Source: Roseicyclus mahoneyensis (GTDB lineage: Bacteria; Pseudomonadota; Alphaproteobacteria; Rhodobacterales; Rhodobacteraceae). From it: 64,000 bases of DNA. The number at the start of each line of letters is the position of its first letter. The first letter of the stretch is position 1. Under the pieces are notes generated by a model, which was not told the DNA's origin, did no database searches, and saw only the letters and a list, made by a program, of their open reading frames with translations. The stretch spans positions 62,001 to 126,000 of the forward strand of contig NZ_QGGW01000009.1 of assembly GCF_003148775.1 (NCBI RefSeq), written 5' to 3'. Both the position numbers and the translations under genes were made by a program. Shown here in pieces: positions 26,448-34,773 of the stretch.

Positions 26448-27350
26448 CTATTGTGCTTGCTTGGGAACCGGCGCGGGCGGTCGGCCGGCCGCGTCCAGAC
26501 GGCGCTGCAGCACGGTCAGAAAGGCTTGGGCGGGGCGGATCATCGGCACGCGCGCCGCGCGCAGGATGCAGAGCTGGACCTGACCGAGGGCCAAAGGCAA
26601 ACGACCGATCCCCTCGGGCAGGGTTGCAGGGTCAAAGACGGTTTCGGGAAAAATCGCGATCCGAGGCGCGGAGTACAGCATCTGCGCGACCTGCGCGGCG
26701 GGCAGGGCCGACACCGCACCGGCCGACAGGCGATTGCGGCGCAACAAGTGGCTGACCGCCACGCGCGAGCCCGTGCCCTCGGGCGGCAGCACCAGCCTTT
26801 GCGTCACCAGATCCCACAGACCCGCCGGAACCGTCACGGCACCCACCCCCTGCCACGCGACCAGCGCAACGGGCTGCGCATGCAAAACCTCGGTCGTCTC
26901 GTCCGTTTCGGGGTTCGTCAAGAGCGCCAGATCGGCTTCGCGCCGTTGCAGTACTGCGGGGCTGTCGGCTGTGGCGATCTCGACAGAAACACCGGGAAAG
27001 GCATCCTCGAACTCGCGCACCGCGGCCAGAATGACACCCGCGCCGATGTCAGACCCAAGGCTGAGCCGCAAGACACCGCTCAGCCCCTCGCGCAGGCTGG
27101 CCAGCTGGGTGCGGAAATCGTCGAACTCGGTCAGGTGCCGGTCGATCAGATCCAGAAACAACTCCCCTGCCGTAGTCAGCCGAACGCCACCGGGGATGCG
27201 GTCGAACAGCGGCAAGGTCATCTCATCCTCGAACGCTTGCACCGACCGGTTCAGAGCCGAGGGCGAAACCGCCAATAATTCCGCAGCCTTGCGGATCGAC
27301 CCCGTGCGCTGGATCAGCCTGATCGCCCGATAGATCCTGAGATGTCGCAT
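26448..27350 (-). CDS. LysR-family regulator divergent from urt operon
   Basis: 300 residues. N-terminal winged helix: RTGSIRKAAELLAVSPSALNRSVQAFEDE, read as two segments, then LPLFDRIPGGVRLTTAGELFL. The C-terminal 200 residues form the two-lobed periplasmic-binding-like effector domain. It shares a 127-base promoter region with urtA, in which a perfect palindrome lies 14 bases from its start. Likely role: regulation of urea import; the effector is not known. Confidence 0.85.
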   Translation of the reverse strand: MRHLRIYRAIRLIQRTGSIRKAAELLAVSPSALNRSVQAFEDEMTLPLFDRIPGGVRLTTAGELFLDLIDRHLTEFDDFRTQLASLREGLSGVLRLSLGSDIGAGVILAAVREFEDAFPGVSVEIATADSPAVLQRREADLALLTNPETDETTEVLHAQPVALVAWQGVGAVTVPAGLWDLVTQRLVLPPEGTGSRVAVSHLLRRNRLSAGAVSALPAAQVAQMLYSAPRIAIFPETVFDPATLPEGIGRLPLALGQVQLCILRAARVPMIRPAQAFLTVLQRRLDAAGRPPAPVPKQAQ

Positions 27351-27363
27351 GCCATTTCCAGGG

Positions 27364-27384
27364 GTGATGCAGAAATTGCATCAC
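27364..27384. promoter_or_regulatory. Palindrome in the lysR-urtA intergenic region
   Basis: GTGATGCA (27364-27371) and TGCATCAC (27377-27384) are perfect 8-bp arms around GAAAT. It is 14 bases before lysR and 93 bases upstream of urtA, the usual place for a LysR recognition site (T-N11-A type symmetry). Confidence 0.55.
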
Positions 27385-27477
27385 GGTGCCGTCAAAATAA
27401 CGGCAGACAAGACGGGGTCAATCCGTGTTGCCTATGCTGCGGTAGCGAAATGGCTGCCGTTTCCGGGGGACTCACCT

Positions 27478-28743
27478 ATGAAAAAAATTCTTCTGGCCAG
27501 CGCATTGTCGTTGGTCACGGCCCATGCTGCATCTGCAGAAATCCGCGTCGGCATCCTGCATTCGCTGACCGGCACCATGGCCATCTCTGAGACAACACTG
27601 CGCGATGTCATGCTGATGCTGATCGAACAGCAGAACGCGGCCGGTGGCCTTCTGGGCCAGCAGATCGTGCCCGTCGTGGTCGATCCGGCCTCCGACTGGC
27701 CGCTGTTCGCAGAGCGCGCGCGCGAATTGCTGACCGTGAACGAGGTCGATGTGATCTTCGGCGCCTGGACCTCCGTGAGCCGCAAATCGGTTCTTCCGGT
27801 GCTTGAGGAACTGAACGGCCTGATGTTCTACCCCGTGCAATACGAGGGCGAAGAATCGAGCCGCAACGTGTTCTACACCGGCGCAGCCCCGAACCAGCAG
27901 GCGATCCCGGCGGTCGACTACTACCTCAACGAACTGGGCGTCGAGGTCTTCGCGCTGTTGGGCACCGATTACGTCTATCCGCGCACCACCAACCGGATTC
28001 TCGAGCAATATCTGCTTGATGCGGGCATCCCGCAGGAAAACATCTTCGTCAACTATACGCCCTTCGGCCAGTCGGACTGGTCTTCCATCGTGGCTGATGT
28101 CGTGGCACTGGGCGCGGGCGGCCAGCAGGTTGGTGTGATCTCGACCATCAACGGCGACGCCAACGTAGGATTCTACGCCGAACTCGCCGCACAGGGCGTT
28201 TCGGCCGATGACATCCCCGTGGTCGCCTTCTCTGTCGGCGAAGAGGAACTGGCGGGCTTCGACACCGCTCCGCTGGCGGGCCACCTGGCCGCATGGAACT
28301 ACTTCATGAGCGCCGACACGCCGGAAAACGAGGCCTTCATCACCGCATGGCACGAATTCATCGGCGACACCAACCGCCCCACCAATGACCCGATGGAGGC
28401 CCATTACATCGGCTTCAACATGTGGGTTCAGGCGGTCGAAGCGGCTGGCACCACCGATGTCGATGCGGTCCGCGCGGCGATGTACGGCATCGAGGTTCCG
28501 AACCTGACCGGCGGCACGGCGGTGATGCTGCCCAACCACCACCTGACCAAGCCTGTCCTGATCGGCGAGATCCGCGCCGACGGCCAGTTCGACATCATCA
28601 GCCAGACCGAGCCCGTTGCCGGTGACGCATGGACCGACTTCTTGCCTGAATCGGCTGTGCTGGAAAGCGATTGGCCGGGTCTGGGCTGCGGGATGTACAA
28701 CACCGTCACGCAGACCTGCGTGCAGATCGAATCCAACTACTGA
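27478..28743 (+). CDS. urtA: Urea ABC transporter substrate-binding protein UrtA
   Basis: 421 residues. Signal peptide MKKILLASALSLVTAHAASA. The mature protein starts with IRVGILHSLTGTMAISET, the hallmark of UrtA/AmiC-like branched-chain-type receptors, followed by FYPVQYEGEESSRNVFYTGA and GTDYVYPRTTNRI. UrtA binds urea in the periplasm. Start at ATG 27478 has GGGGGA upstream; the open frame to 27349 overlaps the promoter palindrome. First gene of urtABCDE. Confidence 0.93.
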   Translation: MKKILLASALSLVTAHAASAEIRVGILHSLTGTMAISETTLRDVMLMLIEQQNAAGGLLGQQIVPVVVDPASDWPLFAERARELLTVNEVDVIFGAWTSVSRKSVLPVLEELNGLMFYPVQYEGEESSRNVFYTGAAPNQQAIPAVDYYLNELGVEVFALLGTDYVYPRTTNRILEQYLLDAGIPQENIFVNYTPFGQSDWSSIVADVVALGAGGQQVGVISTINGDANVGFYAELAAQGVSADDIPVVAFSVGEEELAGFDTAPLAGHLAAWNYFMSADTPENEAFITAWHEFIGDTNRPTNDPMEAHYIGFNMWVQAVEAAGTTDVDAVRAAMYGIEVPNLTGGTAVMLPNHHLTKPVLIGEIRADGQFDIISQTEPVAGDAWTDFLPESAVLESDWPGLGCGMYNTVTQTCVQIESNY

Positions 28744-28758
28744 GCCTTGCGTTCGAAC

Positions 28759-28783
28759 GGGCGGCCCCGGTGCGGGGTCGCCC
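28759..28783 (+). terminator. Intercistronic hairpin between urtA and urtB
   Basis: GGGCGGCCCC (28759-28768) pairs with GGGGTCGCCC (28774-28783), ten pairs including one G-U, loop GGTGC, followed by ATCCTTTT. Partial terminator or RNA-stabilising structure that favours urtA expression. Confidence 0.6.
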
Positions 28784-28812
28784 ATCCTTTTCCTGCCGGG
28801 CAGTCCAAAATC

Positions 28813-30783
28813 ATGATCCGACCTCTTTTCGCCGCCATGCTGGGGCTGCTCCTGCTGATCGCACCTGCGTCGCGCACGCAGGCGCAGGACACCGCAGCGG
28901 GGCCGCTTCAGACGCTTTTGCAAGCGCAGGCCGATCTGGTGGCCAATGCCTCGCGCGGGACCGTGCAGCAGGTGCTTGATGCCCTGATCGCAAGCGACCT
29001 TGACGGCGTGCCGACCCTTCTGACCCGATGGCAGGCGCGCGCGTTGTACCAGCGCAGCAGCGACGGCCTGTTCGTCTATGTCGAAACCGAGGGCGCCAAC
29101 CCGCTGACCCTGATCGACATCGACACCGGCGCCGAAGTCGGCACCGCGTCCAGCCGCGAGGTTGCCCAGTTGCGCCCCAATCGCGGCGTGCAGACGGTGA
29201 TCGCCAGCGCTCTGGTCGAATTCCAACTGTCCTCGGAAGACCCAGCCGACCGGCTGGCGGCCTTGGCCGCGATTTCCCGCGCGCCCGAGGATTTTCACCT
29301 GCCGATCTTGCAAGATCTGATGGCGACCGAGACCGATGACGATGTGCTTGAGGTGGCCGAAGTGCTGCTGCCGCGCCTGATCATCGCCTTTGATCGCGAT
29401 GACGCGGACCGGGTCGCCGCAATCGAAAGCCTTGCGGGCAATGTTTCGATCGCCGCCCGCGCGGCGCTGAACCCGCTGCTGGTCACGACGACGGAAGTGG
29501 CGGCCTCCCTGCCCGATGGGGCCAACATCGCCCGTGTTCTGGAACCGGGCGCCGGCCTGTCGCGCGAAGCTGCCTATGCCATGTTGGTTGCGGCCGAGCT
29601 TGCGCCACCCCTCATCCCCCGCGCGCAGATCCGCGAAACGTTGGCCGCACAGGTGGTCGACGGGCGCGTCGGTGGCCTACCCGTGGCGCAACTGAATACC
29701 GAAGACGCCCGCGACCGTGCCTATGCCGCGCTGGTGGCCGAGGGTCTGGCGCCCCCCGCGCCCACCGACGCCGAGATCGACGCCGCGGTATCGTCCCATG
29801 TGTTCTACGAGGTCTACCGCGAGCCGTCACAGGCCGTGACCACTGCCGCGCGCGCCACGCTCGACGGGATCGAGACGCGCGTGGGGCTGTTCCGTGTGCT
29901 CGACCTGTCGCTCGATGGGCTGTCGCTGGCCTCGATCTACTTCCTGGCGGCCATCGGCCTTGCCATCACCTTTGGCGTCATGGGCGTTATCAACATGGCC
30001 CATGGCGAGTTCATCATGATCGGCGCCTATACCGGCTATGTCGTGCAGACCCTCGTGCCCGACTACACGCTGTCCATCGCCATCGCGATCCCGCTGGCCT
30101 TCATGGTCACGTTCGCAGGCGGCGTGGCGATGGAGCGGCTGGTGATCCGCTGGCTGTATCACCGCCCGCTGGAAACGCTGCTGGCGACTTTCGGTATCTC
30201 CATCGCGCTGCAACAGATCGTGCGCCAGATCTTCGGCACACAGGCCCGCCCGCTGACGCCGCCCGAATGGCTGGCAGGATCCGTTTCGCTCAACGACGTC
30301 GTCTCGATCAGTTCGATCCGCATCGCCATCTTCTTGCTCGGCGTGGTCTTCTTCGTAGCATTGTGGCTGACCCTCAATCGCACTCGATTGGGGCTGGAGG
30401 TGCGGGCCGTCACGCAAAACCCGCGGATGGCGGCATCGATGGGCATCAACCCCGACCGCATCAACATGCTGACCTTTGGCCTTGGGTCCGGCATCGCGGG
30501 GATCGCGGGCGTTGCCATCGGCCTGTTTGCGCAAGTCGTGCCCGACCTTGGGTCGAACTACATCGTGCAGAGCTTCATGACCGTGGTCGTGGGTGGCGTC
30601 GGCAACATCTTCGGCACGCTGATCGGCGCGGGGATGATCGGCGGCTTGCAGAAATACATCGAATGGCTGAACCCGACGAACACGCTGGCGGCCCAGACCT
30701 ACATGATCCTCTTCGTCATCTTGTTCATCCAGTTCCGCCCGCGCGGCATCATCGCCTTGCGCGGCCGTGCGGCGGGGGATTGA
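28813..30783 (+). CDS. urtB: Urea ABC transporter permease UrtB
   Basis: 656 residues. Signal-like N terminus, then a periplasmic region of about 340 residues, then a LivH-type permease domain from about residue 360 (YFLAAIGLAITFGVMGVINMAHGEF). The long N-terminal extension with HEAT-like helices is known for UrtB. EAA-like segment around AVTQNPRMAASMGI. Start at ATG 28813 follows AAAATC with no strong ribosome site, but earlier in-frame starts lack a signal. Confidence 0.92.
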   Translation: MIRPLFAAMLGLLLLIAPASRTQAQDTAAGPLQTLLQAQADLVANASRGTVQQVLDALIASDLDGVPTLLTRWQARALYQRSSDGLFVYVETEGANPLTLIDIDTGAEVGTASSREVAQLRPNRGVQTVIASALVEFQLSSEDPADRLAALAAISRAPEDFHLPILQDLMATETDDDVLEVAEVLLPRLIIAFDRDDADRVAAIESLAGNVSIAARAALNPLLVTTTEVAASLPDGANIARVLEPGAGLSREAAYAMLVAAELAPPLIPRAQIRETLAAQVVDGRVGGLPVAQLNTEDARDRAYAALVAEGLAPPAPTDAEIDAAVSSHVFYEVYREPSQAVTTAARATLDGIETRVGLFRVLDLSLDGLSLASIYFLAAIGLAITFGVMGVINMAHGEFIMIGAYTGYVVQTLVPDYTLSIAIAIPLAFMVTFAGGVAMERLVIRWLYHRPLETLLATFGISIALQQIVRQIFGTQARPLTPPEWLAGSVSLNDVVSISSIRIAIFLLGVVFFVALWLTLNRTRLGLEVRAVTQNPRMAASMGINPDRINMLTFGLGSGIAGIAGVAIGLFAQVVPDLGSNYIVQSFMTVVVGGVGNIFGTLIGAGMIGGLQKYIEWLNPTNTLAAQTYMILFVILFIQFRPRGIIALRGRAAGD

Positions 30784-30784
30784 G

Positions 30785-31954
30785 ATGGAGAATTCGATCT
30801 TTGTCCGCAACCGGTCGGTTCCGATCTTCATCGGTGTGCTGACGCTTCTGGCCATCGCCGTCACCGTCCTGTCCGAAGGCTATGGCACCGGCGCCTTGTC
30901 CGTCAGCTTCACCAAGGTTCTGGGCATGACGCTGTGCCTGTGTCTGGCCGCGCTCGCCATGGATCTGGTCTGGGGCTATTGCGGCATCCTCAGCCTCGGG
31001 CATTTCGCCTTTTTCGGGCTGGGCGGCTACATGATCGGCATGTGGCTGATGACAGCCCGCACCGAACAGGTGGTGCGCGCCAACCTGCAAAATGCGGTGA
31101 TCCCGCCCACCGAGGCCGAAATCAGCGCCGCCACCGCGTCGCAGATCTTTTCGGTCGTGGGCGCGACGGATTGGCCATGGATGTGGGCGGCCTCGGACAG
31201 CCTGATCCTGAGCCTGTTGCTGGTTGTGCTGGTGCCGGGACTGCTGGCGCTGGTTTTCGGCTGGCTGGCGTTTCGCAGCCGGGTCACGGGCGTCTACCTG
31301 TCGATCCTGACGCAGGCGATGACGCTCGCGCTGTCGCTTTACCTGTTCCAGAACGACACGGGCCTACGTGGAAACAATGGCCTGTCTGGCCTGCAGAATA
31401 TCCCCGGTTTGGAAACAGTGGGTCAGGATCGCATCTCGATCTGGTTCTTCTGGGGCTCCGCCCTTGCGCTTGGTCTGGCCTATATCGGTGCTGCCTGGAT
31501 GGTGTCGGGCAAGTTCGGCAGCATCGTCCGCGGCATCCGCGACGATGAGCAGCGCGTGCGGTTCCTGGGCTACCGGGTCGAGGTCTACAAACTGTTCATC
31601 TTCACCTTCACCGGCATGCTCTGCGGCATCGCAGGCGCGCTCTACTATCCGCAGGCGGGGATCATCAACCCTGATGAAATTGCCCCCATCGCCTCGATCT
31701 ATCTGGCGGTCTGGGTCGCCATCGGCGGGCGCGGGCGACTTTACGGGGCGGTCATCGGGGCGGCGGTCGTGTCGCTTCTGTCGACCTATTTCACCGGCGG
31801 GCGCGCGCCCAACCTGAACCTTGGCCTCTTCACCATCGACTGGGTCGATTGGTGGCCCGTGCTCTTGGGTCTGGGCTTCGTCTTGGTCACGCTCTTCGCA
31901 CCCAAAGGTCTTGGCGGGCTGGTCGACGTCATTGTGCGAAAGGACCGCAGATGA
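30785..31954 (+). CDS. urtC: Urea ABC transporter permease UrtC
   Basis: 389 residues, LivM-type permease with about nine membrane segments. LVWGYCGILSLGHFAFFGLGGY and GNNGLSGLQNIPG are typical of UrtC; the coupling loop is around GIRDDEQRVRFLGYRVE. Begins 1 base after the urtB stop. Pairs with UrtB to form the urea channel. Confidence 0.92.
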   Translation: MENSIFVRNRSVPIFIGVLTLLAIAVTVLSEGYGTGALSVSFTKVLGMTLCLCLAALAMDLVWGYCGILSLGHFAFFGLGGYMIGMWLMTARTEQVVRANLQNAVIPPTEAEISAATASQIFSVVGATDWPWMWAASDSLILSLLLVVLVPGLLALVFGWLAFRSRVTGVYLSILTQAMTLALSLYLFQNDTGLRGNNGLSGLQNIPGLETVGQDRISIWFFWGSALALGLAYIGAAWMVSGKFGSIVRGIRDDEQRVRFLGYRVEVYKLFIFTFTGMLCGIAGALYYPQAGIINPDEIAPIASIYLAVWVAIGGRGRLYGAVIGAAVVSLLSTYFTGGRAPNLNLGLFTIDWVDWWPVLLGLGFVLVTLFAPKGLGGLVDVIVRKDRR

Positions 31955-32691
31955 GCACGCTTCTGGAGGTGCAGGGTATCTCTGTCAGTTTCGACGGGTT
32001 TCGGGCCATCAACAATCTGAGCTTCGTGATCGGACTGCCCGAGATGCGCGCCGTGATCGGACCCAATGGCGCGGGCAAGACGACCTTCATGGATATCGTG
32101 ACCGGCAAAACCCGGCCCGACAGCGGCACCGTGCGCTGGGGCGAGACGGGCACATCGCTGCTGTCCATGTCCGAGGCGCAGATTGCGCAGGCGGGCGTGG
32201 GCCGCAAATTCCAGCGCCCGACAGTGTTCGAGGATCAGACCGTCTGGGACAACCTGCGCCTGTCGCTGAAAAAACCGCGCGGGCCGATCGCCGCGCTGAT
32301 GGACCGCGTGACCGAAGCCGACCGCACCCGCATCAGTGAGGTCGCTGCCGAGATCGGGCTTGCCGACCACCTTGACCGCCCGGCGGGCATCCTGAGCCAC
32401 GGGCAGAAGCAATGGCTGGAAATCGGCATGCTGCTGGCGCAGGACCCCAAGCTCTTGTTGGTCGATGAACCCGCCGCCGGCATGACGACCGAGGAACGCG
32501 AACACACCACGGCGCTCTTGAAACGGCTGGCGCAAAACCATGCCGTCGTCGTGGTCGAACACGACATGGAGTTTGTCCGCCGGCTGGAGTGTCGTGTCAC
32601 CGTGTTGCACGAGGGATCGGTCTTGGCCGAAGGATCGCTCGATCATGTGATGGCCGATCAACGCGTCATCGAAGTCTATCTGGGGCGCTGA
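31951..32691 (+). CDS. urtD: Urea ABC transporter ATP-binding protein UrtD
   Basis: 246 residues. Walker A GPNGAGKTT, Q-loop KFQRPTVFEDQ, signature LSHGQKQWLEIG (UrtD-specific), Walker B LLLVDEPAAGMT. The start ATG overlaps the urtC stop (ATGA). One of two ATPases of the importer. Confidence 0.93.
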   Translation: MSTLLEVQGISVSFDGFRAINNLSFVIGLPEMRAVIGPNGAGKTTFMDIVTGKTRPDSGTVRWGETGTSLLSMSEAQIAQAGVGRKFQRPTVFEDQTVWDNLRLSLKKPRGPIAALMDRVTEADRTRISEVAAEIGLADHLDRPAGILSHGQKQWLEIGMLLAQDPKLLLVDEPAAGMTTEEREHTTALLKRLAQNHAVVVVEHDMEFVRRLECRVTVLHEGSVLAEGSLDHVMADQRVIEVYLGR

Positions 32692-32695
32692 GATC

Positions 32696-33397
32696 ATGCT
32701 GGAAACCCGCGACCTCACGCTCCACTACAGCGGCAGTCAGATCCTGAACGGCGTGTCCCTGACAGCCGAAAAGGGGCAGGTGACCTGCGTCATGGGCACC
32801 AATGGCGTCGGCAAGACATCCCTGATGAAGGCTATTTCCGGCACGCATCAACGCTCCGGCGGGGAGATCCTGTTCGAGGGGAAGGCCCTGCCCAAACTGC
32901 CCTCGCACAAGCTGGCGCAGATGGGCGTGGGCTATGTGCCGCAAGGCCGGATGATATTTCCGCTGCTCACCGTGCGCGAGAATCTGGAAACCGGTCTCGC
33001 CTGCCTGCCGCGCGGGGGCCGCGTGGTGCCCGAGCGCATCTACGAGATGTTCCCGGTCCTGAAAGAGATGCAGAACCGGCGCGGCGGCGACCTGTCAGGG
33101 GGCCAGCAGCAGCAATTGGCGATCGGCCGCGCGCTGGTCACGCGGCCAAAGCTCTTGCTGATGGACGAGCCGACCGAGGGCATCCAGCCCAACATCATCC
33201 AGCTGATCGGGCGCGTGATCGAACAGCTGCGCGCCGAGGGCGAGATGGCGATCGTTCTGGTCGAACAGTATTTCGATTTCGCCTTCGATCTCGCCGACCG
33301 CTTCTATGTGCTGAGCCGGGGCGAGACCGTGTTTTCCGCGCGCAAGGCCGAAACCACGCGGGATGCCGTGCAGGCGGCGTTCAACCCGCACGGCTGA
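32696..33397 (+). CDS. urtE: Urea ABC transporter ATP-binding protein UrtE
   Basis: 233 residues, LivF-like. Walker A GTNGVGKTS, VPQGRMIFPLLTV Q-loop, signature LSGGQQQQLAIG, Walker B LLLMDEPTEGIQPN. The final gene of the urt operon, four bases after urtD; it converges on coxG with an 8-base gap. No urease gene is present in this window. Confidence 0.93.
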   Translation: MLETRDLTLHYSGSQILNGVSLTAEKGQVTCVMGTNGVGKTSLMKAISGTHQRSGGEILFEGKALPKLPSHKLAQMGVGYVPQGRMIFPLLTVRENLETGLACLPRGGRVVPERIYEMFPVLKEMQNRRGGDLSGGQQQQLAIGRALVTRPKLLLMDEPTEGIQPNIIQLIGRVIEQLRAEGEMAIVLVEQYFDFAFDLADRFYVLSRGETVFSARKAETTRDAVQAAFNPHG

Positions 33398-33405
33398 TGC
33401 GGGGA

Positions 33406-33861
33406 TCAGGCCGCCGCTTCGTTCTCGAAGGTCGCGGCGAATTTCTCGAAGAACGACGCCGACAGCTTCTTGGCCGTGCCCTGGATCAGACGGCTGCCAA
33501 GCTGCGCCAGCTTGCCGCCGATCTCGGCCTTGGCGGTGTAGCTCAAGGTCGTCACGCCCGGCTCCGCCTCTACCAGCGTCACATCGGCCCCGCCGCGCGC
33601 AAAGCCCGCGGGCCCACCGCTGCCCTCGCCGGTCAGCGAAAAACCACCCGGTGCGTTGGTGGTGTCGAGCGTCACCTTGCCGGTGAAGCGTGCCTTTACC
33701 GGGCCGACCTTGAGCACCACCTTGGCTTCCAATTCGGTCGGCGAATGCATGATCAGCTCTTCGCAGCCCGGGATGCATTGTTTGAGAATCTCTGGGTCGT
33801 TCAGCGCGGCATAGACGCGGTCGCGGGGCGCGTTGATGACGATCTCGTCGGCCAATTCCAT
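33406..33861 (-). CDS. coxG: Carbon monoxide dehydrogenase accessory protein CoxG (SRPBCC)
   Basis: 151 residues, the SRPBCC fold: MELADEIVINAPRDRVYAALNDP at the start (split here by the hydrophobic strand), IPGCEELI, a KVVLKVGPVKARFTGKV strand and GSRLIQGTAKKL helix. CoxG proteins help anchor CO dehydrogenase to the membrane or deliver quinone to it. Last gene of the cox operon. Start at ATG 33861, 13 bases after the small coupled frame upstream. Confidence 0.87.
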   Translation of the reverse strand: MELADEIVINAPRDRVYAALNDPEILKQCIPGCEELIMHSPTELEAKVVLKVGPVKARFTGKVTLDTTNAPGGFSLTGEGSGGPAGFARGGADVTLVEAEPGVTTLSYTAKAEIGGKLAQLGSRLIQGTAKKLSASFFEKFAATFENEAAA

Positions 33862-33874
33862 GGGGTCAGTCCTT

Positions 33875-34006
33875 TCAGCAACAGGGAAACTTGATCCGCG
33901 CCAGCACATCGGCCTGCGCAGGTGTCAGGGGCGGAAACAGACGGGCGAGCAGGCCGCCGGGGCGGGCAACGACCGGGGCGGGTGCGGGCAGAATATCTTG
34001 CATCAT
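33875..34006 (-). CDS. Small coupled reading frame between coxF and coxG (43 residues)
   Basis: The frame begins with ATG 34006, which overlaps the TGA of the XdhC/CoxF gene as ATGA, and ends 13 bases before coxG, so it fills the gap between them. It encodes MMQDILPAPAPVVARPGG, then LLARLFPPLTPAQADVLARI and KFPCC. Proline-rich N terminus, a short amphipathic helix and a C-terminal Cys-Cys. It is not a family I recognise. Position and stop/start coupling argue that it is translated; a role in CO dehydrogenase maturation or metal handling through the Cys pair would be speculation. Confidence 0.55.
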   Translation of the reverse strand: MMQDILPAPAPVVARPGGLLARLFPPLTPAQADVLARIKFPCC

Positions 34007-34773
34007 GCCACCGCGCCTGCGCGGCGGACCTGCACGATCTGGGCGAGGATCGACAGGGCTATCTCCTCGGGGGTCGTGGCGCCGATATGCAGGCCCGCAG
34101 GCGCGACCAGCTGGGCCAGCGCCTCTGGATCGGCACCCTTGGTGGCAAGGCTTTCCTTGAGCGTCGCGGATTTGCGCGCGCTACCGACAAAGGCGGTGAA
34201 GCGTGCGCGGCAGGCCAGCGCGCGGCTCAGCGCTGCGGCGTCGCCCCTGCCTTGTGTGGCCACGACCACGAAGATGTCGCGCGGGCTGTCCCCTTCGGGC
34301 AGATCACCGGCGACGCGGAAATCGAAGCTGCGCGCGAGCGTCGACAAGGCGCGGGCGACAGGACCATCGCCCAAGATCACAAGGTCGGGCGAGGGCACGA
34401 AAGGTTCCACATAGATGTCGAGCGATCCCTTGCTGGCGCAGCCGTTGCGCTCATAAACCATACCGTCGCGGATCTCGCAGGGCTCCACCCCTTCGGCGGC
34501 CAGCCGGTCATCGGGGCGCAGCGCGACCAGCACCGGCTCATTGCGCTCGATGGCCTTTTTCGCCGCCCGACCGATCGCGCCCCGTGCACAGCCGCCGCCG
34601 ACCCAGCCTTCGAGGATCTCGCCCTCGGCCGAGACGATGGCCTTGGCGCCCGCCTTGGCCGATGTGGCATCAACCGTGCGCACGACGGTCGCAAAGGCAT
34701 GGGGCGTGCCCGCGTCGCGCAACCGGCGGCGGGTGTCATCGAGCGCGTCCATGTCGGGGGGGGCCAGCTTCAT
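34003..34773 (-). CDS. coxF: XdhC/CoxI-family molybdenum cofactor insertion protein (CoxF position)
   Basis: 256 residues with the two XdhC parts: N-terminal segment including GGGCARGAIGRAAKKAI around residue 60 and a C-terminal Rossmann-like domain (LVILGDGPVARALSTLARSFDF). XdhC proteins hold and sulfurate or insert the molybdenum cofactor into xanthine-dehydrogenase-type enzymes, here the Mo-Cu site of CoxL. Start overlaps coxE (ATGA); stop overlaps the small frame downstream. Confidence 0.87.
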   Translation of the reverse strand: MKLAPPDMDALDDTRRRLRDAGTPHAFATVVRTVDATSAKAGAKAIVSAEGEILEGWVGGGCARGAIGRAAKKAIERNEPVLVALRPDDRLAAEGVEPCEIRDGMVYERNGCASKGSLDIYVEPFVPSPDLVILGDGPVARALSTLARSFDFRVAGDLPEGDSPRDIFVVVATQGRGDAAALSRALACRARFTAFVGSARKSATLKESLATKGADPEALAQLVAPAGLHIGATTPEEIALSILAQIVQVRRAGAVA

